Positions 1 through 7,562 of a stretch of DNA of 64,000 bases are shown piece by piece; the stretch's first letter is position 1; each line of letters starts with the position of its first letter. The DNA is from Streptomyces sp. NBC_01216 (lineage in GTDB: Bacteria; Actinomycetota; Actinomycetes; Streptomycetales; Streptomycetaceae), in assembly GCF_035994945.1 (NCBI RefSeq), contig NZ_CP108677.1:3100001-3164000 (forward strand), in the 5' to 3' direction. The translations under genes and the position numbers were made by a program. The notes beneath the pieces are model-generated. The model did not search any database, had not been told where the DNA came from, and was given only the letters and a program-made list of their open reading frames with translations.

Positions 1-361
1 AGGTCAGGTAGGCGCGCGACGGTGTGAGCGGCTTCCCGCCGCCGTCGCTCGTGGCGCTCTCGCGCGCCCGGTGGGTGCGCAGTGCCGTCAGGGCGCCGCG
101 TGCCGCCAGGAACACCAGCAGCGCCGCCGACGCCCACCGCAGTGGAGCCATGACGGGGGTCAGGAGCGGGACGAGCGCCGCACCGCCCAGGACCGCGATC
201 AGGGCGTAGAGCCCGTCGGCCGTGGCGATGCCGAGCGCAGCGCCCGCGCCGGTACGCCAGCCCGTGCGGGCGGTGACGGCCACCAGGTAGACGCCGACCG
301 CCCCGATCGGGATCGCGATGCCGTAGCCGGCGACCAGGCCCGCCACGAACACGGCGGTCAC
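1..361 (-). CDS. LysE/RhtB-family exporter, N-terminal part (runs off left edge)
   Basis: The first 120 residues of an integral membrane protein are present; the gene continues past base 1. The start is GTG at 361 and overlaps the upstream gene's stop by four bases (GTGA), so the two are translationally coupled. The N-terminus is a hydrophobic helix with the LysE-type motif GIAIPIGAVGVYLV, then a short basic loop (TARTGWRTG), then GAALGIATADGLYALIAV, the usual second helix with the Asp after Ala-Thr-Ala. A third hydrophobic helix follows at about residues 67-90. The family exports amino acids or related small molecules across the cytoplasmic membrane; the substrate cannot be told from this fragment. 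Confidence 0.8.
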   Translation of the reverse strand, partial: MTAVFVAGLVAGYGIAIPIGAVGVYLVAVTARTGWRTGAGAALGIATADGLYALIAVLGGAALVPLLTPVMAPLRWASAALLVFLAARGALTALRTHRARESATSDGGGKPLTPSRAYLT

Positions 362-669
362 GCGACGGAGAGGGCCGCGCCTTCGGGGGAGCCGGGCCGC
401 TGCTGTCGGCGGTAGGCCGAGCCGTCCTTCGTGCGGGAGAGGTGGCCGCCGACCACCAGATGGCGGCGGAGGGCCGGGAAGTCCGGGTGGACGGTGCGCA
501 GGGCCTCGTTGACCTCCCGCTCGGTGAGGGAGCGGGCGGGCTCGAAGAGCGACGCGGCGAGATGCGCGAGGAGTTGTTCGCGGCGGGCGGGCTTGCGCGG
601 GATGCCCTTCAGGCGTCCGTCGGCGGTGAACAGGTCGTCCAAGGGGCCCGGCACGGCAGGGGAGGTCAT
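358..669 (-). CDS. DUF2087 domain protein
   Basis: A 103-residue cytoplasmic protein. The start is ATG at 669; a longer in-frame reading runs back to 1815 but overlaps a convincing opposite-strand gene and lacks homology. Residues 10-90 carry the DUF2087 signature: LFTADGRLKGIPRKPAR, then LTEREVNEALRTVHPD, then LRRHLVVGGHLSRT. This looks like a small winged-helix fold and is often found fused to MarR/ArsR regulators. Here it stands alone and its last four bases overlap the LysE-type exporter start, so a regulatory role for the exporter is a reasonable but unproven inference. Confidence 0.8.
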   Translation of the reverse strand: MTSPAVPGPLDDLFTADGRLKGIPRKPARREQLLAHLAASLFEPARSLTEREVNEALRTVHPDFPALRRHLVVGGHLSRTKDGSAYRRQQRPGSPEGAALSVA

Positions 670-867
670 GGCCGGAAGAGTGGCGCCTCGGACCCCTTCC
701 CGGCAACGGCTTTTCGCACGCGCGCAGGCCGCCGCCGGGCGCGTACACGCGGCGGCGGCGGTGCCTTCGCGGAACGCCGCGTCCCGCACCCGGGACCGTT
801 CCGTGGACACGGGGACAACGCGCCCGGGAGGCCGCGCTCTCACCCGGCGGAGCGGCAGAATGTCTCC

Positions 868-1545
868 ATGACCGCCGAAGAACAGCACGCGCACGACCAC
901 GAGCTGCTCCAGCGCTGGACCTCGACCCTGCGCGCGGCGCGCGCGGGCCGTACGGGGCCGGACCCCGCGCCGTACGGCCGGAACCTGCTGGCCCGCTGGT
1001 CCGAGCCGCAACGCCGCTACCACACGGTGGACCACCTGCGGGCGGTCCTGAACCGGATCGACGAACTGGCCGATCTCGGTGGAGAGGGAGGGGAGCTGGA
1101 GCTCGTCCGGCTGGCCGCCTGGTTCCACGACGCGGTCTACCGGCCGGACCGCTCGGAGAACGAGGAACGCTCGGCCGCACTGGCCGAAAAGGCCCTGACG
1201 GAGGCCGGCCTGACGGTGCACGAGGTGGCCGAGGTGGCCCGGCTGGTCCGCCTGACGGCCATCCACGACCCGGCGGAGGGCGACCTCAACGGCGAGACCC
1301 TGTGCGACGCGGACCTGGCGATCCTGGCGAGCGACCCCGAGACCTACGCGAGGTACACGGCGGCGGTCCGCGAGGAGTACGCCTTCGTCCCGGCGGACGC
1401 CTTCCGCGAAGGCCGCGCGGCGGTCCTGCGTCATCTCCTGGCGCTCCCCCGCCTGTTCCGCACCCCGTACGGGGCGGCGGCCTGGGAGTCCGCGGCGCGC
1501 GGCAACATGGAGCGCGAGCTGAGGGATCTCACCACGGGGCCCTGA
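868..1545 (+). CDS. HD-domain metal-dependent phosphohydrolase
   Basis: A 225-residue protein starting at ATG 868. Metal-ligand pattern: YHTVDHL (H52, H56), WFHDAVY (H87, D88, the HD pair) and CDADLAIL (D147). This spacing matches small cytoplasmic HD hydrolases related to predicted nucleotide or phosphate-ester hydrolases; the substrate is unknown. No Shine-Dalgarno is visible; a -10-like CAGAAT ends six bases before ATG, so the mRNA may be leaderless. The gene stands alone, divergent from DUF2087/LysE and followed by a decayed transporter. Confidence 0.75.
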   Translation: MTAEEQHAHDHELLQRWTSTLRAARAGRTGPDPAPYGRNLLARWSEPQRRYHTVDHLRAVLNRIDELADLGGEGGELELVRLAAWFHDAVYRPDRSENEERSAALAEKALTEAGLTVHEVAEVARLVRLTAIHDPAEGDLNGETLCDADLAILASDPETYARYTAAVREEYAFVPADAFREGRAAVLRHLLALPRLFRTPYGAAAWESAARGNMERELRDLTTGP

Positions 1546-1561
1546 GGACGGCCGAGCCGCT

Positions 1562-2160
1562 GGACGGTTTCCCCGGCTGCCCCGCAACACGACCCTCGTC
1601 ACCCTGATCGGCGTCTTCCGTCTCGGCCAGGTGGCCGGCGCGCTCGCGCCGAACCACACGGTCCTCTTCGCCTCCCGCGTGGTGAGCGCGCTCGCCTGCG
1701 CCGGCTTCTGGGCGGTCGGTGCCGCCGTCGCCATCGCGCTCGTCGGTGTCGTCACCCGTGTCCCGCACATTCCGGCACCCGGGACCCGCCCCGTCCTCCG
1801 CCGCGAACGGGTCATCTACCGCGACCGCCAGGTGCTGCTGTCGGTCCTCGTGACCGCGCTCGCCGCGGGGGGCGCGTTCTGCGCCTTCTCCTACCTCGCC
1901 CCGCTCCTCACCGACGTCTCCGGCCTCGACGCGGGCTGGGTCTCCGGTGTCCTGGCCCTCTTCGGCGTCGGCGCGCTGACCGGTACGTACCTCGGCGGCC
2001 GGATCGCCGACGCGCACCTCTTCGGGGTGCCGCTCAGCGGCATCACGGCGTCGACCGTCTTCCTGGTGGGGCTGGCCGTCTTCGCTACCGGACCGGTGGC
2101 CACGGTCACGCTGACCTTCCCGCTCGGCGTGTCCAGCTTCTTCACCGCCCCGGCCTCCGC
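1562..2160 (+). pseudogene. decayed MFS drug-exporter remnant
   Basis: One open frame (about 200 codons) has clear major-facilitator character but no credible start and no proper end. It begins mid-protein (LPRNTTLVTLIGVFRLGQ, then ALAPNHTVLFASRVVSALAC), resembling the helix 2-4 region of chloramphenicol-type exporters. It then jumps from GFWAVGAAVAIALV directly to GVVTRVPHIPAP, which in intact relatives lie roughly sixty residues apart. The second half (SVLVTALAAGGAFCAFSYLAPLL; ALTGTYLGGRIADAHLFG) is well kept until about 2155, where homology stops and the promoter region of the next gene begins. Head, middle and tail are all missing; family assignment is from motif memory. Confidence 0.7.
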
Positions 2161-2252
2161 CGGGCCAGGGCCCGTTCGGGAAGCCGCCCCCGAAGCCATG
2201 AGTCCCCGCACGTGGTGCGACGATCTTCGTCGCACCACACACAGGGGGTTCC

Positions 2253-4772
2253 ATGTCTTCTTCTTCCTCTCGTCCGAATCCGACCAGACGGGCGAGACAC
2301 GCCTTCCGGTCCGTGGCGTTCGCGCTCGGCGTGCCGCTGACCGGCCTCGCCACGCTGCTCTTCCCGGCCGGCACCGCGGTCGCCGTACCGGCCGTGCACC
2401 CGGCGGCGGTGACCGCGGACTGTGTGCCCGCCGCCATGGGCCGTCACACCGGCGAGTTCACCGCCGCCGGGCAGACCGTCTGCCTGGAGCTGTCCAGCCC
2501 GGAGGGTGCGCGCATCGCCGGGCTCACCTCGCGCGGCGGCGCCGGGACCGAGGTCACCGTCGACGTCGTCGACGCGACCGGTACCGCGCGGTGCGACCAG
2601 AGCGCGCTCGCCGCCGGGTCCTGCGCCCTGACCGGCACCGCGCCGTTCCGCGCCCTCGTCCGTGCCGTCGACTCCGACGCCACCGGCCCGTTCGGCCTCC
2701 ACCTGATCCGTACGGACAGCCCGCGGACCGACGCCTGCCCGGTCCTGCCCGCCGGCTCCTTCTCCGGTGACGCCGCCGCCGTGGCGATGGAGACCGGGGA
2801 CGGCGTCTTCTCCCACTGTCTGACGATCCCGGGCGACGCCCATGCCGCCGCCGAGCTCTTCCGCTTCCGCTACGCCTTCCCGGACGACATCGAGGAGTTC
2901 CCGGACTACGCGGTCTCGCTGGTCGACACCGCGGGCGACGGTCCTTCCTGCACCACCCATCCCACTCCCGGACAGCAGCTGCGCACGGACATCCTCGTCA
3001 GTTGCTCCCTCACCCCAGGAGGGACGTACACCGTCCTGGTCGAGGGACAGGACCAGGCGGCCACGCACACCGTGGAGCACCACGACGTGACCTCGTCGGC
3101 CGAGGGCTGCGCCGCGACCGCGGCGACCGCCGTCGGTGCCCCGGCCGTCGCCGGCGCCTCCGGTGCGAACGGCACCCTGCGCTGCCACCGGATCACCACC
3201 GACGCCGAGTCGGACCGTCTGCTCCTCGACGCGCGGGACGCGAGGAACTCCACCCACATCCTGGTGACGAAGGCCGGCGGAGAGATCGCCTGCTATCTGC
3301 AGGCGTCCGAGTGCCTGACCGAGGGGTCCACGAGCTACCAGGTCGTCACCCAGGTGCCGCAGGACTGGACGCTGCCGGACGGCTACCGCCTGGACGCCTG
3401 GCGCGTGGCCACCGCGGCCGGTCCCGCGCCCGAATGCACCCGGGCCGGCTCGGTCGCGTACGGGTACGGTCCGGTGACCGGCACCCTTTCCGAGGAGCGG
3501 ACCGGCATGTGCGCGGTCCTGCCGACCATCGCCGGTGACCGCTTCCTCCAGTCCATCACGTCGACGGACGGCGGGACGGTCACGCCGAAGCCGGCGATCT
3601 ACAACAGCACGGGGCGGAACCTCTGTTCAGGTGATCGCTGCCAGGCCCTCGACCAGAGCGTCTTCTTCCTCTCGCTGCCCGACGGTGCCGACCGGACGGC
3701 GTACCGCGCCGAACTCGTCTGCGACAACGCGCCGTGCGGTCCGGAGGACCATTCCGTCGGCACGGTGACCCCGGCCACCGCGCAGAGCGGCACGGTCGCG
3801 ACGCTGACCGTGACCGGAACGGCGCTCAGCAAGCACACGACGGTCCGACTCTCGAACGGTGCCACGCGGCTGACGGGCACCACCACCTGGGTCGCCGGCG
3901 ACGCCCGCACGCTGAAGGCGACGGTCGATCTGCGGGGTGCGGCGCCGGGCGGCTGGGACGTCTCCGTCCTCATGTACGGCAGTTCTTACGCGCGTGGCTC
4001 GCTGACCGTGACCCCGCCCGCGGTCTCCGGCTCCACCTTCAAGCCCCTCACCCCCACCCGACTGATGGACACCCGCACCGGACTCGGCGTCCCCAAGGCC
4101 AAGATCGGCCCCCGAGGCACCGCCACCCTCCAGGTCACCGGCACCGCCGGCATCCCCACCACCGGCGTCACCGCCGTCGTCCTCAACGTCACCGCCACCA
4201 ACCCCACCACCAGCAGCTACATCAGCGCCTACCCCAACGGCACCACCCGCGCCGGCGCCTCCAACCTCAACGTCACCACCGGCCAGACCATCCCCAACCT
4301 CGTCATCGTCCCCGTCATCAACGGAAAGATCAGCTTCTACAACCACAACGGCACCGTCGACCTCCTCGCCGACGTCTCCGGCTACTACACGACCGACACC
4401 ACCGGCTCCACCTTCAAGCCCCTCACCCCCACCCGACTGATGGACACCCGCACCGGACTCGGCGTCCCCAAGGCCAAGATCGGCCCCCGAGGCACCGCCA
4501 CCCTCCAGGTCACCGGCACCGCCGGCATCCCCACCACCGGCGTCACCGCCGTCGTCCTCAACGTCACCGCCACCAACCCCACCACCAGCAGCTACATCAG
4601 CGCCTACCCCAACGGCACCACCCGCGCCGGCGCCTCCAACCTCAACGTCACCACCGGCCAGACCATCCCCAACCTCGTCATCGTCCCCGTCATCAACGGA
4701 AAGATCAGCTTCTACAACCACAACGGCACCGTCGACCTCCTCGCCGACGTCTCCGGCTACTACACGTCGTAA
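2253..4772 (+). CDS. large secreted protein with IPT-like domain and two identical C-terminal repeats
   Basis: An 839-residue exported protein. Residues 1-45 form a Sec-type signal peptide (basic n-region TRRARHAFR, hydrophobic core, cleavage near GTAVA). Residues 50-500 contain many paired cysteines and no recognised domain. About 505-590 looks like an IPT/TIG or Ig-like domain (TPATAQSGTVATLTVTGT). Residues 593-713 and 718-838 are two copies of a 121-residue module starting GSTFKPLTPTRLMDTRTGLG and ending in DVSGYYT; the DNA copies appear identical. This module recurs in secreted streptomycete proteins and may bind cell wall or polysaccharide (inference). The start ATG 2253 follows an acagggggtt Shine-Dalgarno. 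The 3' end overlaps the convergent DUF4031 gene by 13 bp. Confidence 0.8.
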   Translation: MSSSSSRPNPTRRARHAFRSVAFALGVPLTGLATLLFPAGTAVAVPAVHPAAVTADCVPAAMGRHTGEFTAAGQTVCLELSSPEGARIAGLTSRGGAGTEVTVDVVDATGTARCDQSALAAGSCALTGTAPFRALVRAVDSDATGPFGLHLIRTDSPRTDACPVLPAGSFSGDAAAVAMETGDGVFSHCLTIPGDAHAAAELFRFRYAFPDDIEEFPDYAVSLVDTAGDGPSCTTHPTPGQQLRTDILVSCSLTPGGTYTVLVEGQDQAATHTVEHHDVTSSAEGCAATAATAVGAPAVAGASGANGTLRCHRITTDAESDRLLLDARDARNSTHILVTKAGGEIACYLQASECLTEGSTSYQVVTQVPQDWTLPDGYRLDAWRVATAAGPAPECTRAGSVAYGYGPVTGTLSEERTGMCAVLPTIAGDRFLQSITSTDGGTVTPKPAIYNSTGRNLCSGDRCQALDQSVFFLSLPDGADRTAYRAELVCDNAPCGPEDHSVGTVTPATAQSGTVATLTVTGTALSKHTTVRLSNGATRLTGTTTWVAGDARTLKATVDLRGAAPGGWDVSVLMYGSSYARGSLTVTPPAVSGSTFKPLTPTRLMDTRTGLGVPKAKIGPRGTATLQVTGTAGIPTTGVTAVVLNVTATNPTTSSYISAYPNGTTRAGASNLNVTTGQTIPNLVIVPVINGKISFYNHNGTVDLLADVSGYYTTDTTGSTFKPLTPTRLMDTRTGLGVPKAKIGPRGTATLQVTGTAGIPTTGVTAVVLNVTATNPTTSSYISAYPNGTTRAGASNLNVTTGQTIPNLVIVPVINGKISFYNHNGTVDLLADVSGYYTS
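4029..4766 (+). repeat. tandem duplication of a 363-bp coding module (period 375 bp)
   Basis: Copies at 4029-4391 and 4404-4766 match base for base by eye, separated by a 12-bp linker encoding TDTT. No synonymous differences were found, so the duplication is recent or is kept homogeneous by gene conversion. Confidence 0.9.
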
Positions 4773-5056
4773 CGCGGGAGGATCGCTCCAGGCGCCGGCC
4801 GGCCCTTCGGCCGGCGCAGGCCCGCTTCGGTGATCCGGCGGACGAGTTCCTTGGAACCGATCTCGATCGCGCCCGCGGCCACCGCGTCCGCGTACCGCTC
4901 GGACGGGATGTCGTAGTGGTCGCGCTCGAAGGCCCGGGGCGGGGCCCCGATCGAGGCGGCGAAGGCGTGGAGTTCGTCGTGTGACACGTCGCTGACCAGG
5001 TGCGACCACATCCGTCCGTGGCCGGGCCAGGTCGGCGGGTCGATGTAGAGCGCCAC
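4760..5056 (-). CDS. DUF4031 family protein
   Basis: A 98-residue protein starting at GTG 5056. It opens with ALYIDPPTWPGHGRMWSHLVSD, the hallmark of DUF4031, followed by DELHAFAASIG, RAFERDHYDIPSERYADAVA and a C-terminal basic RRITEAGLRRPKG. No transmembrane segment or catalytic motif is apparent and the function is unknown. It follows the 118-residue gene at 5132-5488 by 75 bp on the same strand, so the two may be co-transcribed. Its last 13 bp overlap the end of the convergent secreted-protein gene. Confidence 0.8.
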   Translation of the reverse strand: MALYIDPPTWPGHGRMWSHLVSDVSHDELHAFAASIGAPPRAFERDHYDIPSERYADAVAAGAIEIGSKELVRRITEAGLRRPKGRPAPGAILPRYDV

Positions 5057-5131
5057 CTCAGGCCGCCGTCCGCTCGGTATCCGCCGCCGGGCCGGGGGCC
5101 GTGCTCCCCGCGGGCGCGCCGAGCGCGCCCG

Positions 5132-5488
5132 TCACCTCAGACCGCCGACCGGGGCGACGACCACGCCCGCCTTGCCGCACACCCAGTGCGGGTCCGGGCC
5201 CAGTTCCGGCTCGACGTCCAGGGCGTGCGGGTCGCCCGTGGAGCAGACCGGGCACAGCGGCCAGCGTCCGTGGTTCTCCAGCAGCGCGTCCTGGACGTCC
5301 TGGGCGATCAGACCGGCCACGTACGCGATGCCCTCGGGCCACTGCTCGACCCACCACCGGCGGTGCGCGACGGAGTCCTCCACCATCGAGACCACCTCCG
5401 CCGCGGCCACCTCGCGGGCCGCCAGATCGGCCAGTACCAGGGCGCGGGCGGCATGGAGCGCCTGCTCCAGGGGGTCGATGTCGTCCAT
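5132..5488 (-). CDS. hypothetical protein, streptomycete-type
   Basis: A 118-residue soluble protein not assigned to a named family. The N-terminal half is helical and rich in Ala (EQALHAARALVLADLAAREV), followed by HRRWWVEQWPEGIAYVAGLIAQD. The C-terminal half has a possible metal site: a CPVC motif, then HALDVEPELG and HWVCGKAG. The ATG start at 5488 is preceded by GACAAT six bases upstream, compatible with a leaderless transcript. Divergent from the MurR/RpiR-type regulator; likely upstream member of a two-gene unit with DUF4031. Confidence 0.65.
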   Translation of the reverse strand: MDDIDPLEQALHAARALVLADLAAREVAAAEVVSMVEDSVAHRRWWVEQWPEGIAYVAGLIAQDVQDALLENHGRWPLCPVCSTGDPHALDVEPELGPDPHWVCGKAGVVVAPVGGLR

Positions 5489-5552
5489 GGATTCATTGTC
5501 ACCCCGTGAGCGCCACGGGCGAAGGCCGCGCCCGGGCCGGTGACCGGCGGTC

Positions 5553-5615
5553 TTGACGCCCCCCGCGACCGAAAATACCTTTCATTTGTGACCAATGACG
5601 TGAAGGAAACTTTCA
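5553..5615 (+). promoter_or_regulatory. leaderless promoter and candidate operator of the RpiR-type regulator gene
   Basis: A -35 TTGACG (5553-5558), 17-bp spacer and -10 TACCTT (5576-5581) place the transcription start at about 5588, the GTG start codon itself. Two related inverted repeats overlap this promoter: GAAAATACCTTTC (5571-5583) across the -10 and TGAAGGAAACTTTCA (5601-5615) in the first codons. Their placement suggests autorepression by the encoded protein; binding is inferred. Confidence 0.55.
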
Positions 5616-6538
5616 CCGGGGTGGACATCAGTCGCGGCTCAGCCGTCGGCGGCGGAGCCGCGCCGGCGCCCGCCGCCCTCGCGGCAAAGGTGCGCACCCT
5701 CGCGCCGTCCATGACCCGTTCCATGCAGCGCGTCGCCGAGGCCGTCGCCGGGGACCCGGCCGGCTGCGCGGCCCTCACGGTCACCGGTCTGGCCGAACTC
5801 ACCGGTACCAGCGAGGCGACGGTCGTCCGCACGGCCCGCCTCCTCGGCTACCCGGGCTACCGTGACCTGCGCCTGGCGCTGGCGGGTCTCGCCGCCCAGC
5901 AGCAGTCCGGCCGGGCCCCGTCCGTCACCGCCGACATCGCCGTCGACGACCCGGTGGCCGACGTGGTCGCGAAGCTCGCCCACGACGAGCAGCAGACCCT
6001 CGCGGACACCGCCGCCGCACTCGACACCGTCCAGCTCGGCGCCGCCGTGACCGTCCTCGCCGCGGCCCGCCGCGTCGACATCTACGGCGTCGGCGCCTCC
6101 GGCCTGGTCGCCCAGGACCTCGGCCAGAAGCTGCTGCGCATCGGTCTGATCGCCCACGCCCACAGCGATCCGCACCTGGCCGTCACCAACGCCGTGCAGC
6201 TGCGCTCCGGCGACGTCGCCATCGCCATCACGCACTCCGGCTCGACCGGCGACGTCATAGAACCGCTCCGGGTCGCCTTCGAGCACGGCGCGACCACGGT
6301 CGCGATCACCGGGCGCCCGGCCGGGCCGGTCACGCAGTACGCCGACCACGTCCTCACCACCTCCACCGCCCGTGAGAGCGAACTACGCCCCGCGGCCATG
6401 TCGTCCCGCACCAGTCAGCTCCTGGTGGTGGACTGCCTGTTCACCTGCGTCACCCAGCGGACGTACGAGACGGCGGCTCCCGCCCTCGCCGCCTCGTACG
6501 AAGCCCTGGCCCACCGACACGCCCCGCGCAACCGCTGA
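5588..6538 (+). CDS. MurR/RpiR-family transcriptional regulator
   Basis: A 316-residue regulator of the MurNAc-6-P genes that follow. Residues 20-95 form the RpiR-type helix-turn-helix (LTVTGLAELTGTSEATVVRTARLLG). Residues 125-260 form a SIS sugar-phosphate isomerase-like sensor domain (RRVDIYGVGASGLVAQDLGQKL; THSGSTGDVIEPLRVA). The GTG at 5588 is chosen over GTG 5540 because a near-consensus promoter ends six bases before it. The murQ start lies 53 bp downstream on the same strand. The likely effector is MurNAc-6-P or a related sugar phosphate, by analogy with MurR. Confidence 0.85.
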   Translation: MTNDVKETFTGVDISRGSAVGGGAAPAPAALAAKVRTLAPSMTRSMQRVAEAVAGDPAGCAALTVTGLAELTGTSEATVVRTARLLGYPGYRDLRLALAGLAAQQQSGRAPSVTADIAVDDPVADVVAKLAHDEQQTLADTAAALDTVQLGAAVTVLAAARRVDIYGVGASGLVAQDLGQKLLRIGLIAHAHSDPHLAVTNAVQLRSGDVAIAITHSGSTGDVIEPLRVAFEHGATTVAITGRPAGPVTQYADHVLTTSTARESELRPAAMSSRTSQLLVVDCLFTCVTQRTYETAAPALAASYEALAHRHAPRNR

Positions 6539-6591
6539 ACACGCCGACGACGTCGACGGCGACGTCGAAGCACCGAGAGAGCCGCACCACG

Positions 6592-7524
6592 ATGACTTCC
6601 ACGTACTCCGCCCTCCAGGCGCAGCTGGCCGCGCTCACCACCGAGGCGTTCCGCCCCGAGCTGGCCGAGATAGACCGGCTGCCCACCGCCGAGATCGCCG
6701 CCCTGATGAACGGCGAGGACAGCGCCGTGCCCGTCGCGGTCGGCGCCCGGCTGCCGCAGATCGCCGCCGCGATCGACGCCACCGCAGCCCGGATGGCGCG
6801 CGGCGGGCGGCTCGTCTACGCCGGCGCCGGCACCGCGGGCCGGCTCGGGGTCCTCGACGCGAGCGAGTGCCCGCCCACCTTCAACACCGACCCCGCGCAG
6901 GTCGTCGGCCTGATCGCGGGCGGCCCGCCGGCCATGGTGCGGGCGGTCGAGGGCGCGGAGGACTCCCGGGAACTCGCCGCCACGGACCTCACCGCTCTCG
7001 GCCTGACCGGGCTCGACACGGTGGTGGGCGTCTCCGCCTCCGGCCGCACCCCGTACGCCGTCGGCGCCGTGGAGCACGCCCGCCGGACGGGGGCCCTCAC
7101 GATCGGCCTCTCCTGCAACGAGGGCAGCGAGCTCGCCGACGCCGCCGAACACGGCATCGAGATCGTCACCGGTCCGGAGCTCCTCACCGGATCGACCCGA
7201 CTGAAGGCCGGAACGGCCCAGAAGCTCGTCCTCAACATGATCTCGACGATCACGATGATCCGGCTGGGCAAGACCTACGGAAACCTGATGGTCGACGTCC
7301 GGGCCTCCAACGAGAAGCTCCAGGCCCGCTCACGGCGGATCGTCTCCCTGGCCACCGGCGCGCCGGACGGGCGGATCGAGGGCGCGCTGGCCGCCGCGGA
7401 CGGCGAGGTGAAGACCGCGATCCTGATGATCCTCGCCGACATCGACGCCAGGGCCGCCGGCCGGCGTCTGACGGACTCCGGGGGGCATCTGCGTGCGGCT
7501 CTGAACGCCGACGACACCTCCTGA
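6592..7524 (+). CDS. murQ: N-acetylmuramic acid 6-phosphate etherase
   Basis: A 310-residue cytoplasmic enzyme that cleaves the D-lactyl ether of MurNAc-6-P to GlcNAc-6-P and D-lactate, a step in cell-wall sugar recycling. Diagnostic stretches: GAGTAGRLGVLDASECPPTFN (sugar-phosphate SIS site with the catalytic Glu in ASEC), GVSASGRTPYAVGAVEHAR, and GSTRLKAGTAQKLVLNMIST. Length matches the family. It sits between the regulator and an EIIBC permease, giving a complete uptake and cleavage unit; the GlcNAc-6-P product can feed nagA at 22.7 kb. Confidence 0.95.
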   Translation: MTSTYSALQAQLAALTTEAFRPELAEIDRLPTAEIAALMNGEDSAVPVAVGARLPQIAAAIDATAARMARGGRLVYAGAGTAGRLGVLDASECPPTFNTDPAQVVGLIAGGPPAMVRAVEGAEDSRELAATDLTALGLTGLDTVVGVSASGRTPYAVGAVEHARRTGALTIGLSCNEGSELADAAEHGIEIVTGPELLTGSTRLKAGTAQKLVLNMISTITMIRLGKTYGNLMVDVRASNEKLQARSRRIVSLATGAPDGRIEGALAAADGEVKTAILMILADIDARAAGRRLTDSGGHLRAALNADDTS

Positions 7525-7562
7525 GTCGCCCCCCACCCCCCGCACAGCGAGGCATCCGCACC

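Noticed and set aside
3627..5009. Long minus-strand open frame (460 codons) opposite the secreted-protein repeats
   Set aside because: It is the antisense of identical repeats, gives Gly/Asp/Val repeats only, and overlaps real DUF4031 and secreted-protein genes.
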